From positions 1 to 39,779 of the IMG/VR virus record IMGVR_UViG_3300027870_000353: 39,779 bases of DNA; one strand, written 5' to 3'. The stretch's first letter is position 1. Every line of letters begins with the position of its first letter. A program made the position numbers and the translations under genes. Below are positions 32,764-39,779 of this stretch, piece after piece. Below the pieces are notes generated by a model that made no database searches, was not told the origin of the DNA, and saw nothing but the letters and a program-made list of their open reading frames with translations. This DNA is from a virus.

Positions 32764-33252
32764 ATGCGCTATTCCGATGTCCGCAGCACGATCAAGTCAG
32801 GCGACCTACTTGCCTGGAGCCACCGCGGCTGGGGTTCCTGGCACGACTTCAAGATTCAGATGGTCAGATTCTTTACACAGAGCGAATACAGCCACGTGGC
32901 CACGGCCTGGGTGATCGGGGGGCGCGTGTTCGTCATCGAGGCGGTCGAGCCGATGGTCCGCATCTACCCACTGAGCAAGCTGGGCAGCTTTTACTTGATC
33001 CGCATGAACGCTCCCTGGATGCTCGGTACCGAGGACGCCGCGCTCGAATGCGTGGGCGCCGATTACAAACAGCTGCACGCGATCAAAGCTTTTTTCGCCC
33101 CGTTGGCGAAGGGTGACGTGAGCGAGTGCGCAGCGCTGGTGCTCGATCTTATGATGCGCGACGGCCAGTACCTTGGTACGCGCGCCACGCCGAGCGCCGT
33201 CGTCCTTGAAGCCCAGAAGCTGGGTTATCCAACACTTTTGATTGAAAACTGA
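32764..33252 (+). CDS. Permuted NlpC/P60 (YiiX-like) hydrolase-type protein
   Basis: A 162-aa protein with the order expected of permuted NlpC/P60 enzymes: a SGDLLAWSH segment, a His in YSHVA (about 43-45), FVIEAVEPMVRIYPLS in the middle, and a Cys in SECAALVLDLM (about 120). It may cut peptidoglycan peptides when the tail penetrates the cell wall. In lambda the equivalent tail gene is gpK. The Cys and His are both present, so it may be active; the substrate is unknown. Confidence 0.78.
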   Translation: MRYSDVRSTIKSGDLLAWSHRGWGSWHDFKIQMVRFFTQSEYSHVATAWVIGGRVFVIEAVEPMVRIYPLSKLGSFYLIRMNAPWMLGTEDAALECVGADYKQLHAIKAFFAPLAKGDVSECAALVLDLMMRDGQYLGTRATPSAVVLEAQKLGYPTLLIEN

Positions 33253-35285
33253 TGGCAAACCTTCGTATCGTTTCCGACAACGCGGTCGACCGCGCATCGT
33301 CCCTGGTCGCCTCATCGGTGTCAGGATTGCTGGCGGCCGCAAACCTGCTCACGGATAAGAAGTCGCAGACCTGGCGCGCAGCAGGGACGGCGGCCCGGGT
33401 CAACGCTCTTTTCTCGACAGCCGAGGTGCTGGGCTTTGTGGGTCTGGCGTTCTGCAATTTGTCGCCCACGGCTACCATGCGCGTGCGCATGACGAATGAA
33501 GCGTCGTCGACGAACCTTGTGGCCTTCTCGGACAATATCGCGGCCTGGGTGACAAACGGCGACACGGGAACCCTCGGGTTCTATGGGATCGCGCCTGATG
33601 GGACCCCCACGACTACCTACATGGCAAACGGCACCCGGTACCGCACAGTGGCTGCGACGATCGGCACAGTCTACACTTACTCCTACTACGTAAAGAGCGC
33701 AGGTGGTCCAGGAGCCGCCTTGTACGTAGACGGGATGACCCCTACGCTCACCGCGACGTTCACTTTCTCCACAAAAGCCTTCACGGGCGTGTCGGGCGGA
33801 GTCACCCCCCAGTACAAGGACATCGGTGGCGGCTGGTACCGCGTTGCGCTGACATTCACAGCTACGGGCACAAGCTTCAATGTACACGTGGTCACTTCGG
33901 GCGGAGCTATAGAAGTGTGGGGTGGCCAGGTTGAAGTGGGCGGCCTGACGTCGTACTACCCGAGCCTACAGACCCTTGCTTCCCGCTCTTCAGGCGCAAC
34001 CTATATCGACGCTAACGGTTTGATCGCAGTGGCCACGACAAACGTCGCCCGAATGCAGTACCAGTACCCGAGCCTCGGCACCGTGCCCGCTCGCCTTCTG
34101 GTGGAAGCCGCGGCGACCAACCTGCTGCTCTACTCAGAGGGCATCAACAACGCTGTTTGGACCAAGGGCGCAACGAGCATCGGGTCTCTCGGTACTGACC
34201 CGGCTGGAGGCACAGCAGCCTACTCTGTAGCGGATACCACAAACAACAGCCTACACTACTTGCAGCAGGTGATCACCCTCGCGGCCTCCACGAACTACAC
34301 CCTGTCGGTGTTTGCGAAGGCCTCCACGTGTACCAAGGTGCAGCTCATCAACGCGAGCCTGGGCGCCTTCGCCAACTTTGACCTTGTGGCAGGCACTGTT
34401 ACGTCGACTGGCGGCACGGGGTATGTCACCTCGAATATCCAGCCGTTCCCGAATGGCTGGTTCCGCATCTCGTTGTCGTTCCTTTCAGCGTCCGCCTCGG
34501 CGCAGTCGATGCTGATGTCGATGCTGAATGCCACCGGAAGCACGACCTACGTAGGCACCGGTTCAACCATGTCCGCCTGGGGTTTCCAGTGTGAGGTCGG
34601 CCGTGTTGCCACCTCGTATATTGGCACTGCTGCCACGACCATCAACCGCTCGGCAGACGTCCTCAACACCTCCGGCGCAGGCACCCGGCCACTCGGCTAC
34701 ATGGACTGGTGGCAGAGCTACACCTACGACAGCGGCGCAGTCCTGTGCTGCCCGGCGCCGGCGCGCGTTCCTCGTGGCCTCACCGCTGCGCAGGCGGCCA
34801 GTGCCTACGCCTACGGCGGCGGCACCTACGCGCGCGCGTGGAACGCCCAGGCTCAGGGCGCGTGCATCGCGCTTGCTGTCGACATCGTTGACACTGCGAA
34901 CCTGCAGGGCTACATCGAGGCCGGCAGGCTCATTGCAGGCCCGTACTGGAGTCCGGTGTACAACGCCTCAGCCGCTCCGCTGTCAGTGGTCGACAACACT
35001 GAAACCTACGAAAACGACGCCGGCGACCAGCTGGCCGACGCGGGAACAATCCGCCGCAAGGTTTCGATCGACATGAACAACATGCCGCCGGCCGACCGGG
35101 CAGTGGTCGCAAACATGCTGATGAACAGCAGAGCGTATCCGATCCTGCTCAGTGTTTTCCCCAACGATACCGATTTCGCGCTCGAGCGCGACTACATGGT
35201 CTGGGGGCGCAGGGGCAAGGACTCGGATATCGCGATTCAGAACTCAGTCACCTACGGAATTTCTATCCCTGTCGTCGAAGTTTAA
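33252..35285 (+). CDS. Tail tip protein with tandem lectin-like modules
   Basis: A 677-aa protein. Residues 1-82 and about 480-677 look like the two halves of a conserved tail protein (MANLRIVSDNAVDRAS...; YAYGGGTYAR..., DTANLQGYIEAGRLIAG). Between them sit two carbohydrate-binding-like beta modules, 85-240 and 285-460. Each begins with TNL-x-x-(F/Y)S, has a W-x-R strand (GGGWYRVAL; NGWFRISLSF) and ends with VEVG/CEVG...TSY. The second is preceded by the familiar ATYIDANG...LLVEAAATNLLLYSEG linker. This is likely a host-binding protein at the tail tip. Confidence 0.72.
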   Translation: MANLRIVSDNAVDRASSLVASSVSGLLAAANLLTDKKSQTWRAAGTAARVNALFSTAEVLGFVGLAFCNLSPTATMRVRMTNEASSTNLVAFSDNIAAWVTNGDTGTLGFYGIAPDGTPTTTYMANGTRYRTVAATIGTVYTYSYYVKSAGGPGAALYVDGMTPTLTATFTFSTKAFTGVSGGVTPQYKDIGGGWYRVALTFTATGTSFNVHVVTSGGAIEVWGGQVEVGGLTSYYPSLQTLASRSSGATYIDANGLIAVATTNVARMQYQYPSLGTVPARLLVEAAATNLLLYSEGINNAVWTKGATSIGSLGTDPAGGTAAYSVADTTNNSLHYLQQVITLAASTNYTLSVFAKASTCTKVQLINASLGAFANFDLVAGTVTSTGGTGYVTSNIQPFPNGWFRISLSFLSASASAQSMLMSMLNATGSTTYVGTGSTMSAWGFQCEVGRVATSYIGTAATTINRSADVLNTSGAGTRPLGYMDWWQSYTYDSGAVLCCPAPARVPRGLTAAQAASAYAYGGGTYARAWNAQAQGACIALAVDIVDTANLQGYIEAGRLIAGPYWSPVYNASAAPLSVVDNTETYENDAGDQLADAGTIRRKVSIDMNNMPPADRAVVANMLMNSRAYPILLSVFPNDTDFALERDYMVWGRRGKDSDIAIQNSVTYGISIPVVEV

Positions 35286-35307
35286 TTCAGTCTGATTTCA
35301 TCAACAG

Positions 35308-35329
35308 CCCGCCTTGCGCGGGTTTTTTT
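35308..35329 (+). terminator. Rho-independent terminator after the tail genes
   Basis: CCCGC (35308-35312) and GCGGG (35318-35322) with loop CTTGC, followed by seven T (35323-35329). It lies between the tail module and the lysis cassette. Confidence 0.82.
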
Positions 35330-35341
35330 ATAGGCGTCGAA

Positions 35342-35629
35342 ATGTCCACTCCGCATCCTCAAAGGATTATTGACTTGCAACTACCTCTGCCCTGGCTTTT
35401 GTCCTCATTCGTTGCTGTCATGACGGCCCTTTGCGTTATGACTTGGAGTATTGCCGGCCAGTCGAACAAGTTGGATCAGCTGATTGCAAATACATCGAAA
35501 TTGGAGAAACGCGTCGACGAGCGCGACACTCGCACCGATAGCATCAAGGAAAACCAGTACGAAATGCGGCGCGTGCAGGATTCCCACGCCATGCGTCTGG
35601 AAGCGCTCGAGCGGAGCATTCGGAAATGA
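35342..35629 (+). CDS. Small membrane protein with coiled-coil tail
   Basis: A 95-aa protein with one membrane helix (about 17-39, LPWLLSSFVAVMTALCVMTWSIAG) and a charged coiled-coil tail (NTSKLEKRVDERDTRTDSIKENQYEMRRVQDS). The place before the endolysin suggests a role in lysis or lysis control. It overlaps the endolysin start as ATGA. No family is recognised; it is not a classic holin because of the long soluble coiled coil. Confidence 0.62.
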   Translation: MSTPHPQRIIDLQLPLPWLLSSFVAVMTALCVMTWSIAGQSNKLDQLIANTSKLEKRVDERDTRTDSIKENQYEMRRVQDSHAMRLEALERSIRK

Positions 35630-36009
35630 CCTATTCACTGTCCGACCGCAGCAAGCAGCGCCTGGTCGGGGTGCATGCGGATCTGGTGCGCGTCGTCGCG
35701 CGCGCGCTGGAACTGTCGGAGGTCGACTTCGCTGTGCTTGAGGGTTTGCGCACGCCAGCGCGCCAGGCTGAGCTGGTCAAGGCCGGCGCGTCGCAGACCA
35801 TGCGCAGCCGTCACTTGACCGGCCACGCGGTCGACCTGGGTGCGTTTGTCGCCGGGTCGATTCGCTGGGACTGGCCGCTGTACGGCAAGATCGCCGCGGC
35901 CATGAAGCGCGCCGCCGGCGAACTTGGGGTCGAGCTCGAATGGGGTGGCGACTGGCGCACGTTGAAGGACGGCCCGCACTTCCAGCTCACATGGAAAGCA
36001 TACCCATGA
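35626..36009 (+). CDS. Endolysin, M15-type D-Ala-D-Ala/L-Ala-D-Glu peptidase
   Basis: A 127-aa zinc peptidase of the phage T5 endolysin/VanY M15 class. The zinc ligands are in SRHLTGHAVDL (H and D) and DGPHFQL (H), and the catalytic acid is in the WGGDW region. It cuts peptidoglycan cross-links at lysis. There is no signal peptide, so it needs the holin. It overlaps the next gene's ATG by four bases. Confidence 0.93.
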   Translation: MTYSLSDRSKQRLVGVHADLVRVVARALELSEVDFAVLEGLRTPARQAELVKAGASQTMRSRHLTGHAVDLGAFVAGSIRWDWPLYGKIAAAMKRAAGELGVELEWGGDWRTLKDGPHFQLTWKAYP

Positions 36010-36374
36010 TGATCTGGGCGACCCACGGCGCTGCTCTTTTTGTCGGGTTCGTTCTGGGTCTGGTCGTTTTCGCCTACCTGCTGGCCCTGATGCAGGCCGA
36101 CTTAAACCAAACTTTTACCACCTCACCCGAAAGGATCACCATGCCACGCAAGCGCAAGTTTCAACTCGTTGACGGATGGCGTAACGCCTGGCGCTGGATC
36201 AGCGTCAACTGCATGGCCGGCGCCGTCGCCGTCCAGGTTACCTGGGCCTCGCTCGACGCCGAACAGCGGGCGGCCCTGCCGTCATACTCGGCGACGGTCG
36301 TCACGGTCGTACTCCTGGTGCTGGGCATCATTGGCAGGATGACGAAGCAGAAAGAGACGGACAAGGCGCCATGA
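36006..36374 (+). CDS. Holin with two in-frame starts (long form)
   Basis: The frame opens at ATG 36006, coupled to the endolysin stop (ATGA), and runs 122 aa. A second ATG at 36141 with AAAGGA upstream begins a 77-aa protein (MPRKRKFQLVDGWRNAWRW...) that by itself is a typical small phage holin with two membrane helices. The long form adds a third, N-terminal hydrophobic helix (ALFVGFVLGLVVFAYLLAL, about residues 8-28) and a linker. No stop separates the parts. The long form may act as an antiholin, or the upstream part may be a fused small membrane gene. The short form is the safer holin call. Confidence 0.7.
   Translation: MMIWATHGAALFVGFVLGLVVFAYLLALMQADLNQTFTTSPERITMPRKRKFQLVDGWRNAWRWISVNCMAGAVAVQVTWASLDAEQRAALPSYSATVVTVVLLVLGIIGRMTKQKETDKAP
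36141..36374 (+). CDS. Holin, short form
   Basis: A 77-aa protein from ATG 36141. Two membrane segments are predicted: about 21-35 (SVNCMAGAVAVQVTW) and about 51-67 (SATVVTVVLLVLGIIG). The basic C-terminus (RMTKQKET) points into the cytoplasm. It would make the membrane lesion that frees the M15 endolysin. This is the same frame as the entry at 36006. Confidence 0.75.
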   Translation: MPRKRKFQLVDGWRNAWRWISVNCMAGAVAVQVTWASLDAEQRAALPSYSATVVTVVLLVLGIIGRMTKQKETDKAP

Positions 36375-36751
36375 CACCGCTCTTGATCGCGCCGCTGCGC
36401 GCGCTAGTCGGCGCCGTCTTGCTTCTGGCCGTTGGTGCAGGGGCCGGCTGGACTGTGAACGGCTGGCGCCTGCAGTCGGCTCTATCTGAGGAGCGGGCCG
36501 CGCGCGCGGACGAGAAGGCTGTACAGGCGGTGGAGGCAACTTTGACCTTGCACGCGGACGCCCAGGCCATCAACAGGGCGGCCAGCGATGTTCTGGCGGC
36601 CCAGCGGGCAATGGCGCCCAAGTTCGAACAATTCCAGAAGGCACTAAAAAATGCGAAACCACTCCCTCGTGATTGCCGCCCTGATGATCTCCGGGTGCGC
36701 ACCCTTGAAGCCGGTATTGACGCTGCCAACGCGGCCGCCGCTGGACACTAG
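36371..36751 (+). CDS. Rz: Inner-membrane spanin (Rz-like)
   Basis: A 126-aa i-spanin with an N-terminal membrane helix (about 8-28, LRALVGAVLLLAVGAGAGWTV), a periplasmic coiled coil (about 35-95) and a CRPDDLRVRTLEAGI end typical of Rz. It overlaps the holin (ATGA) and contains the start of Rz1 in another frame. Confidence 0.88.
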   Translation: MTPLLIAPLRALVGAVLLLAVGAGAGWTVNGWRLQSALSEERAARADEKAVQAVEATLTLHADAQAINRAASDVLAAQRAMAPKFEQFQKALKNAKPLPRDCRPDDLRVRTLEAGIDAANAAAAGH

Positions 36752-36893
36752 CCTCGCGGCGCCATGCGCGCCGATGGGCCGGCCAGCGGCCGCGGACTAT
36801 GACGAGTGGTTGGTCTGGTCGCTGGATCTGATGCAGAAATACAGCACGTGCGCGGTGCGGCATGCCAAAACGGTCGAGGCTTGGCCGAAATGA
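36651..36893 (+). CDS. Rz1: Outer-membrane spanin lipoprotein (Rz1-like)
   Basis: An 80-aa o-spanin that begins within Rz in another frame and extends 142 bases past its end. It has a lipoprotein signal with lipobox MISGC (Cys16) and a Pro-rich start of the mature part (LTLPTRPPLD). It pairs with Rz to fuse the two membranes at lysis. Its last 17 codons recur, diverged, at 37470-37520. Confidence 0.87.
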   Translation: MRNHSLVIAALMISGCAPLKPVLTLPTRPPLDTSLAAPCAPMGRPAAADYDEWLVWSLDLMQKYSTCAVRHAKTVEAWPK

Positions 36894-36943
36894 TCATGTA
36901 GCGATAACTGGGCGGAACACGGGACAATTCGTGGGTATCGGCT

Positions 36944-36971
36944 TTGTTACTGCTGATTTCATTTGTACAAT
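36944..36971 (+). promoter_or_regulatory. Promoter of the XRE regulator gene
   Basis: TTGTTA (36944-36949), a 16-base spacer and TACAAT (36966-36971, 5/6 to consensus). It lies outside the lysis operon and would start near 36978, making the downstream gene expressible in the lysogen. Confidence 0.6.
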
Positions 36972-37002
36972 GGGCCTCCGATGATATCCGTGTGAAGTGA
37001 TT

Positions 37003-37410
37003 ATGAAAATGAAAGATGAGACGAAACCGTTTGCTTCGGGACTGACTGCTTTTCAAGCTCGACTACACGAGGCCATTCGTGACGCGCGATTGTCGCTCAG
37101 TCCAACCGCGTTCACGGAGGAGTTCAATTTGAGAACTCAGCAGAAAAAAGTCACTGTTCACGCGGTCCGAAAGTGGTTGGTTGGTGATTCCTACCCTGTC
37201 CAGGAGCGTCTAACAGAAGTTGCGCGGATGCTAAATGTCTCGCCGCAGTGGCTTAGATATGGCGAATCTGGGACGCAGCCAGAAAGCGAGACTCGAGGTC
37301 GGATCCCACATGAGGAAGTACTACTCTTGGCCGACTACAGGAAACTCAATCCTGGCTCTAAGATAGCTGTGCGCGATCTCATCAAATCGCTTTTGAGAAA
37401 CGGCAACTAA
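37003..37410 (+). CDS. XRE-type helix-turn-helix regulator, lysogenic cargo
   Basis: A 135-aa protein. The N-terminal 75 residues form a helix-turn-helix (AFQARLHEAIRDARLS, then KKVTVHAVRKWLVGDSYPVQERL, and LTEVARMLNVSPQWLRYG). The C-terminal part (about 95-130) is a helix that may dimerise. It resembles a regulator type common after the lysis genes of Burkholderiales prophages. It has its own promoter and is flanked by the end of Rz1 and a diverged copy of that end, so it was probably inserted as a unit. Its target is unknown. Confidence 0.82.
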   Translation: MKMKDETKPFASGLTAFQARLHEAIRDARLSLSPTAFTEEFNLRTQQKKVTVHAVRKWLVGDSYPVQERLTEVARMLNVSPQWLRYGESGTQPESETRGRIPHEEVLLLADYRKLNPGSKIAVRDLIKSLLRNGN

Positions 37411-37665
37411 ATATCTGTACTCGATTCTTTGCCGGCCAAGCTTGAGGATCCTATTGAAGTTGGCAACATAGCACGTGCGCAGTGCGGCATGCCAAAACCG
37501 CCGAGGCTTGGACGAAGTGATTTCGGCGAAGCCTTAGCAAAAGCTGAGGTAAGTCGAGGGTACGCGAAGCGCCCCAGTTCGAGTTTGGTTCGGCCGCCGA
37601 TCGCACGTTAAGGGCACAAATTTTAGCAGTCTGTTTAAGTAGGGCGTCGGCTTTGCCTAACAAGT
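37411..37665. other. Gap with Rz1 remnant
   Basis: No gene is supported in this 255-base stretch. A 51-base segment at 37470-37520 is a diverged copy of the Rz1 3' end. After about 37600 the base composition turns AT-rich, which may mark the end of the phage core genome. No att core could be matched because the left end is outside the window. Confidence 0.6.
37470..37520 (+). pseudogene. Remnant of a second Rz1 3' end
   Basis: Compared with 36843-36893 it matches at 46 of 51 positions with no gap. Read in the Rz1 frame it encodes STCAVRHAKTAEAWTK followed by TGA. Similarity stops sharply on both sides. It is a relic left when the regulator cassette was joined between two related phage ends. 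Confidence 0.85.
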
Positions 37666-38445
37666 TTACTTCTTATCGCGCGCTTCGATCCCGTCCCTCT
37701 TGTCTTTAGGTAATTTCAAATATGTCTCGTTCACTGATCTTGGATGAGAAATCATTTGCTCCGCAATACTATTAACTAAGGTAAATAGTTGAATTGCGAG
37801 GGGTCGATCGTCATTCAAGTCAATCGATCCAGGGTGAACCGCCTCGTTGCCGACAACACGGACTATATCCAACGATTTTTGTATTAAGGGGTTTAGCCCT
37901 TTACTGACTAAACTCTTAATATCCTTGTCGATATTTTTTCCGGATTCTCCTAGATGAACGCAGAGCTTTTGAATGCCTAGTCTCAGTAGAGCTGCTGCAC
38001 CTCTGGGAGATAGATCAACTATGCTCCGCGCTTCGTCGAAGTCGTGCTTGACGTCGTCAGGTAAGTCAACATTCGGAAGTACCGGCAGCTGGACCGGAGG
38101 GTAAATTATTGAATCGTCAACCCATAGAGCGATTTCTCTACATGCATAGCATTGTGACGCGTGCAGAAGATTAAATCGAAAGCCCCACGAACTTTCCCCT
38201 TTCTTGCCAAGGTATATGCGCCCAAGTTGTTGTTTGCTCAGGATATCAAGCAAGACTTCCCTTTCCTCCTTGGGGATTTCAGAGGAATTTTATATGCGCT
38301 GTCGAGCGTCCGGATCAATTCGATAGGGGACATCTTGTGAGCCGCTGACTGTTGAGCCATTTAGCTCATACCAGGTCTGCGAGGCGAACGCTCCGCAATG
38401 TGGGCAAGAGAATGAATTGCTTTCAATACTGGCGGGTGCGCGCAT
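37666..38445 (-). pseudogene. DUF4145-type protein split by an in-frame TAA
   Basis: From ATG 38445 the frame runs 51 codons with a zinc-knuckle start CPHCGAFASQTWYEL, to a TAA at 38290-38292. The same frame continues after the stop (NSSEIPKEEREVLLDIL) to 37666 with a second Cys pair (CYACREIALWVDD) and a C-terminal DUF4145 domain (SPRGAAALLRLGIQKLCVHLGESGKNID, GNEAVHPGSIDL). The two parts together look like one protein of about 259 aa. Reinitiation at a TTG (38253) after AAGGAGG is possible. DUF4145 is found in defence-related genes, but its action is unknown. The gene is probably inactivated, or two parts are made. Confidence 0.72.
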
Positions 38446-38598
38446 GTTTTTGATGGGTGTATAGGGACTAGTGCCGAAATGGATTGTTCATTCTAAGCGA
38501 AAGTTAGGCGTGTGGACGCCTGCACTTGCGTAGGTTTTGGCATAACTTTGGCTTGAGGGTTGCACCCTCTATTTGAGGAACCCCCTATTCTGGAGGCG
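38446..38598. other. Gap between the DUF4145 gene and the unknown pair
   Basis: It is AT-rich. It holds a short perfect hairpin GAGGGT/ACCCTC (38555-38569, loop TGC) with no T-run, just downstream of the 38599 stop on the minus strand; it may be a weak 3' end structure. No gene is seen. Confidence 0.4.
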
Positions 38599-39177
38599 TT
38601 ATTCCCTAAGTTCTTCCAATGAACGTAGGTTGCCTTTCGCAAGTTCATAAAGACTATACCGCACATTGCGCGCCTGAATTTTGCTCTTTGATTCTATGCC
38701 GCCTTGGCAAATTTCGGCATGGGTAATGTCGTCCGCGTCGGCGGTATCAAAAACAAACAAGCCCCGCGCGCCGGTTTCCTTGCAAACAATTTTTCGTATG
38801 TCACGAACGGAGAAAGGTACAAAACCCCAAAGCTTTCGTTGGGGTTTATCGGGCGAGTTGCGATTGTACTCATGCGCCCTCGCTTCGCCTTTTTGCGTAA
38901 GCTCGGCAAGGGTAGAGTAGGCAAACCGATTTGTGGAAAGTCCATGGGAGCTGCAGACATCGAAAGCTTTCGGAAGCAGTCCGTCGCCCGTCGGGGAGAT
39001 ATGGGTCGGATCAACTACCTGCTGGTAGATCACTTCATCGTCCTTGACTATGCCGGGTGAATGCTCTGAAGCTGTCTCGGTTTCCCATTGAGCCAAAACG
39101 GGCGATTCCAATTCTTGGAGAAGTTTACACTTCTTATCGTTGTCTTTTTCGGAGTCGAAAAAAGCGCGGCAAGTCAT
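38599..39177 (-). CDS. Unknown protein, second gene of an accessory pair
   Basis: A 192-aa protein. AAAGGAAAAA precedes the ATG. It starts with a Lys/Glu-rich helix, then a segment EVIYQQVVDPTHISPTGDG, a GLSTNRFAYSTLAEL part and an alpha/beta part with FSVRDIRKIV, FVFDTADADDITHAEIC. The layout is like a small family of unknown enzymes or nucleic acid-associated proteins but I cannot name it. It follows its neighbour by eight bases on the minus strand, so the two form one unit. Confidence 0.7.
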   Translation of the reverse strand: MTCRAFFDSEKDNDKKCKLLQELESPVLAQWETETASEHSPGIVKDDEVIYQQVVDPTHISPTGDGLLPKAFDVCSSHGLSTNRFAYSTLAELTQKGEARAHEYNRNSPDKPQRKLWGFVPFSVRDIRKIVCKETGARGLFVFDTADADDITHAEICQGGIESKSKIQARNVRYSLYELAKGNLRSLEELRE

Positions 39178-39185
39178 TTTTTCCT

Positions 39186-39779
39186 TTAAGCGAATTCGAA
39201 ATTTTGCTCAAGGATGCGGCCAATATTTTCTTCATACCAGTTCGAATCGATGTCGTTCACCACAACATCTTCGAGCAATTTGTGCGCATCAGTGGCGCGT
39301 ACGCGGGTATAGACAGATACTGTTGTATCGGAATCGACATCAACATCGATATAGACCCTGTCATTGTCCCAGTACATACCAATGTGTCCTTCAGAATTCC
39401 GCATTAAACCTGGCAAAGGAATGCTGCCGGGTAGCTTTCGTAGAAATTGGTTTGCAATGAGGATATCTTCAATGCGCGAGGGCGTGTCGCCATTGTTAAC
39501 AGCGTCCCCAACTGGCATATAGCTCATCAGCTGTTGGAAGAGTCGTTCTTTTAGAACCTGTGCTGTGACTGGGGCGGCGACTGCTGGCGGTGTTTGCGCC
39601 ATCGCAACCGACTCAATTGCAGACGCCATCGCGGTGACGAAGGTAGTCCTCGGCGCGGACAATTCGACTTGCAGAGTTGAATGAGGATTCGCTGCCTTCG
39701 TGCTGTCTTCCCACTTTGGTCGCTGAGTGCTGGTAGCGAGCGTTACTGTTGCGACCAACGCCATCGTAATTGGGTCCAT
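39186..39779 (-). CDS. Unknown protein, first gene of an accessory pair (touches window edge)
   Basis: The frame opens with an ATG that is the last base triplet of the window, so the true start may lie outside. In the 197 residues seen, the N-terminal hundred are Ala/Thr-rich with a mildly hydrophobic first part. The last hundred form an alpha/beta domain with SEGHIGMYWDNDRVYIDVDV and the DAHKLLEDVVVNDIDSNWYEENI helix. The IGMYWDNDRVYIDVD pattern is one I recall from small unnamed bacterial proteins encoded beside partner genes. No function is supported. Codon use is AT-rich like its partner. Confidence 0.65.
   Translation of the reverse strand: MDPITMALVATVTLATSTQRPKWEDSTKAANPHSTLQVELSAPRTTFVTAMASAIESVAMAQTPPAVAAPVTAQVLKERLFQQLMSYMPVGDAVNNGDTPSRIEDILIANQFLRKLPGSIPLPGLMRNSEGHIGMYWDNDRVYIDVDVDSDTTVSVYTRVRATDAHKLLEDVVVNDIDSNWYEENIGRILEQNFEFA

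Noticed and set aside
37429-37611. Sixty-codon plus-strand frame after the XRE regulator
   Set aside because: It reads the Rz1 remnant out of frame, is low complexity and lacks a ribosome binding site.
38555-38569. GAGGGT/ACCCTC hairpin as a terminator
   Set aside because: No T-run on either strand, and the stem is only six pairs.
38704-39060. Plus-strand frame of 118 codons opposite the right-end pair
   Set aside because: The minus-strand gene has the better start signal, and pairs in spacing and composition with its neighbour.

Overview
The window is an almost complete lambdoid (siphovirus, HK97-type head) prophage of about 37.4 kb, followed on the right by about 2.2 kb of visibly more AT-rich accessory DNA. 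The host is probably a high-GC betaproteobacterium, most likely Burkholderiales/Oxalobacteraceae (Massilia, Duganella, Janthinobacterium type). This is an inference from base composition and from the gene families and order, not from a host marker gene. No tRNA, rRNA, CRISPR array or insertion sequence was seen.

Layout. (1) 1-1.8 kb: tyrosine integrase pointing inward and one small unknown gene. (2) 6.0-1.8 kb, minus strand: a tightly packed early left operon of 13 mostly small genes (P-loop protein, MazG-like protein, DUF2303 protein, three small genes with zinc-finger or unknown features, AlpA-like excisionase), driven by a PL-like promoter. (3) 6.0-8.6 kb: the lysogeny switch. A LexA/S24-type CI repressor and a downstream zinc-ribbon membrane protein (in the place of lambda rex) lie on the minus strand. 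A YdaS/Cro-like gene and a CII-like gene lie on the plus strand. I find five copies of a 17-bp palindromic operator (consensus GTATAG-N5-CTATAC), three at the PR/PRM side and two at the PL side, spaced 23-24 bp. (4) 8.6-12.4 kb: a Toprim primase-helicase, a cluster of GCAGGGT-type repeats around an AT-rich stretch (candidate origin), and a candidate late regulator followed by a possible late promoter and an early terminator. (5) 12.5-25.5 kb: HNH nuclease, terminases, portal, S78 protease, major capsid, head-tail connectors, tail tube, tail chaperones with a probable -1 frameshift. (6) 25.5-35.3 kb: tape measure, tail tip, adhesion-type proteins with duplicated lectin-like modules, a permuted NlpC/P60-like protein. 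(7) 35.3-36.9 kb: lysis cassette (coiled-coil membrane protein, M15 endolysin, holin with two in-frame starts, Rz and embedded Rz1).

(8) 36.9-39.8 kb: accessory end. An XRE-type regulator with its own promoter is flanked by a 51-bp diverged copy of the end of Rz1, which marks it as inserted cargo. It is followed by a DUF4145-type gene split by an in-frame TAA and by a pair of unknown genes on the minus strand that runs to the window edge. The attachment sites were not found. The integrase faces inward, so attL probably lies left of base 1.

How it works together: CI would hold PL and PR shut through the five operators. RecA-stimulated self-cleavage of CI would induce. PR then gives Cro/CII and replication genes, PL gives the small early proteins and excisionase, and a Q-like step at about 12.4 kb would release the long plus-strand late transcript. 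The most promising unexplained items are the rex-position zinc-ribbon protein, the regulator flanked by the Rz1 remnant, the unknown right-end gene pair, the dual-start holin, and the repeat cluster beside the primase.
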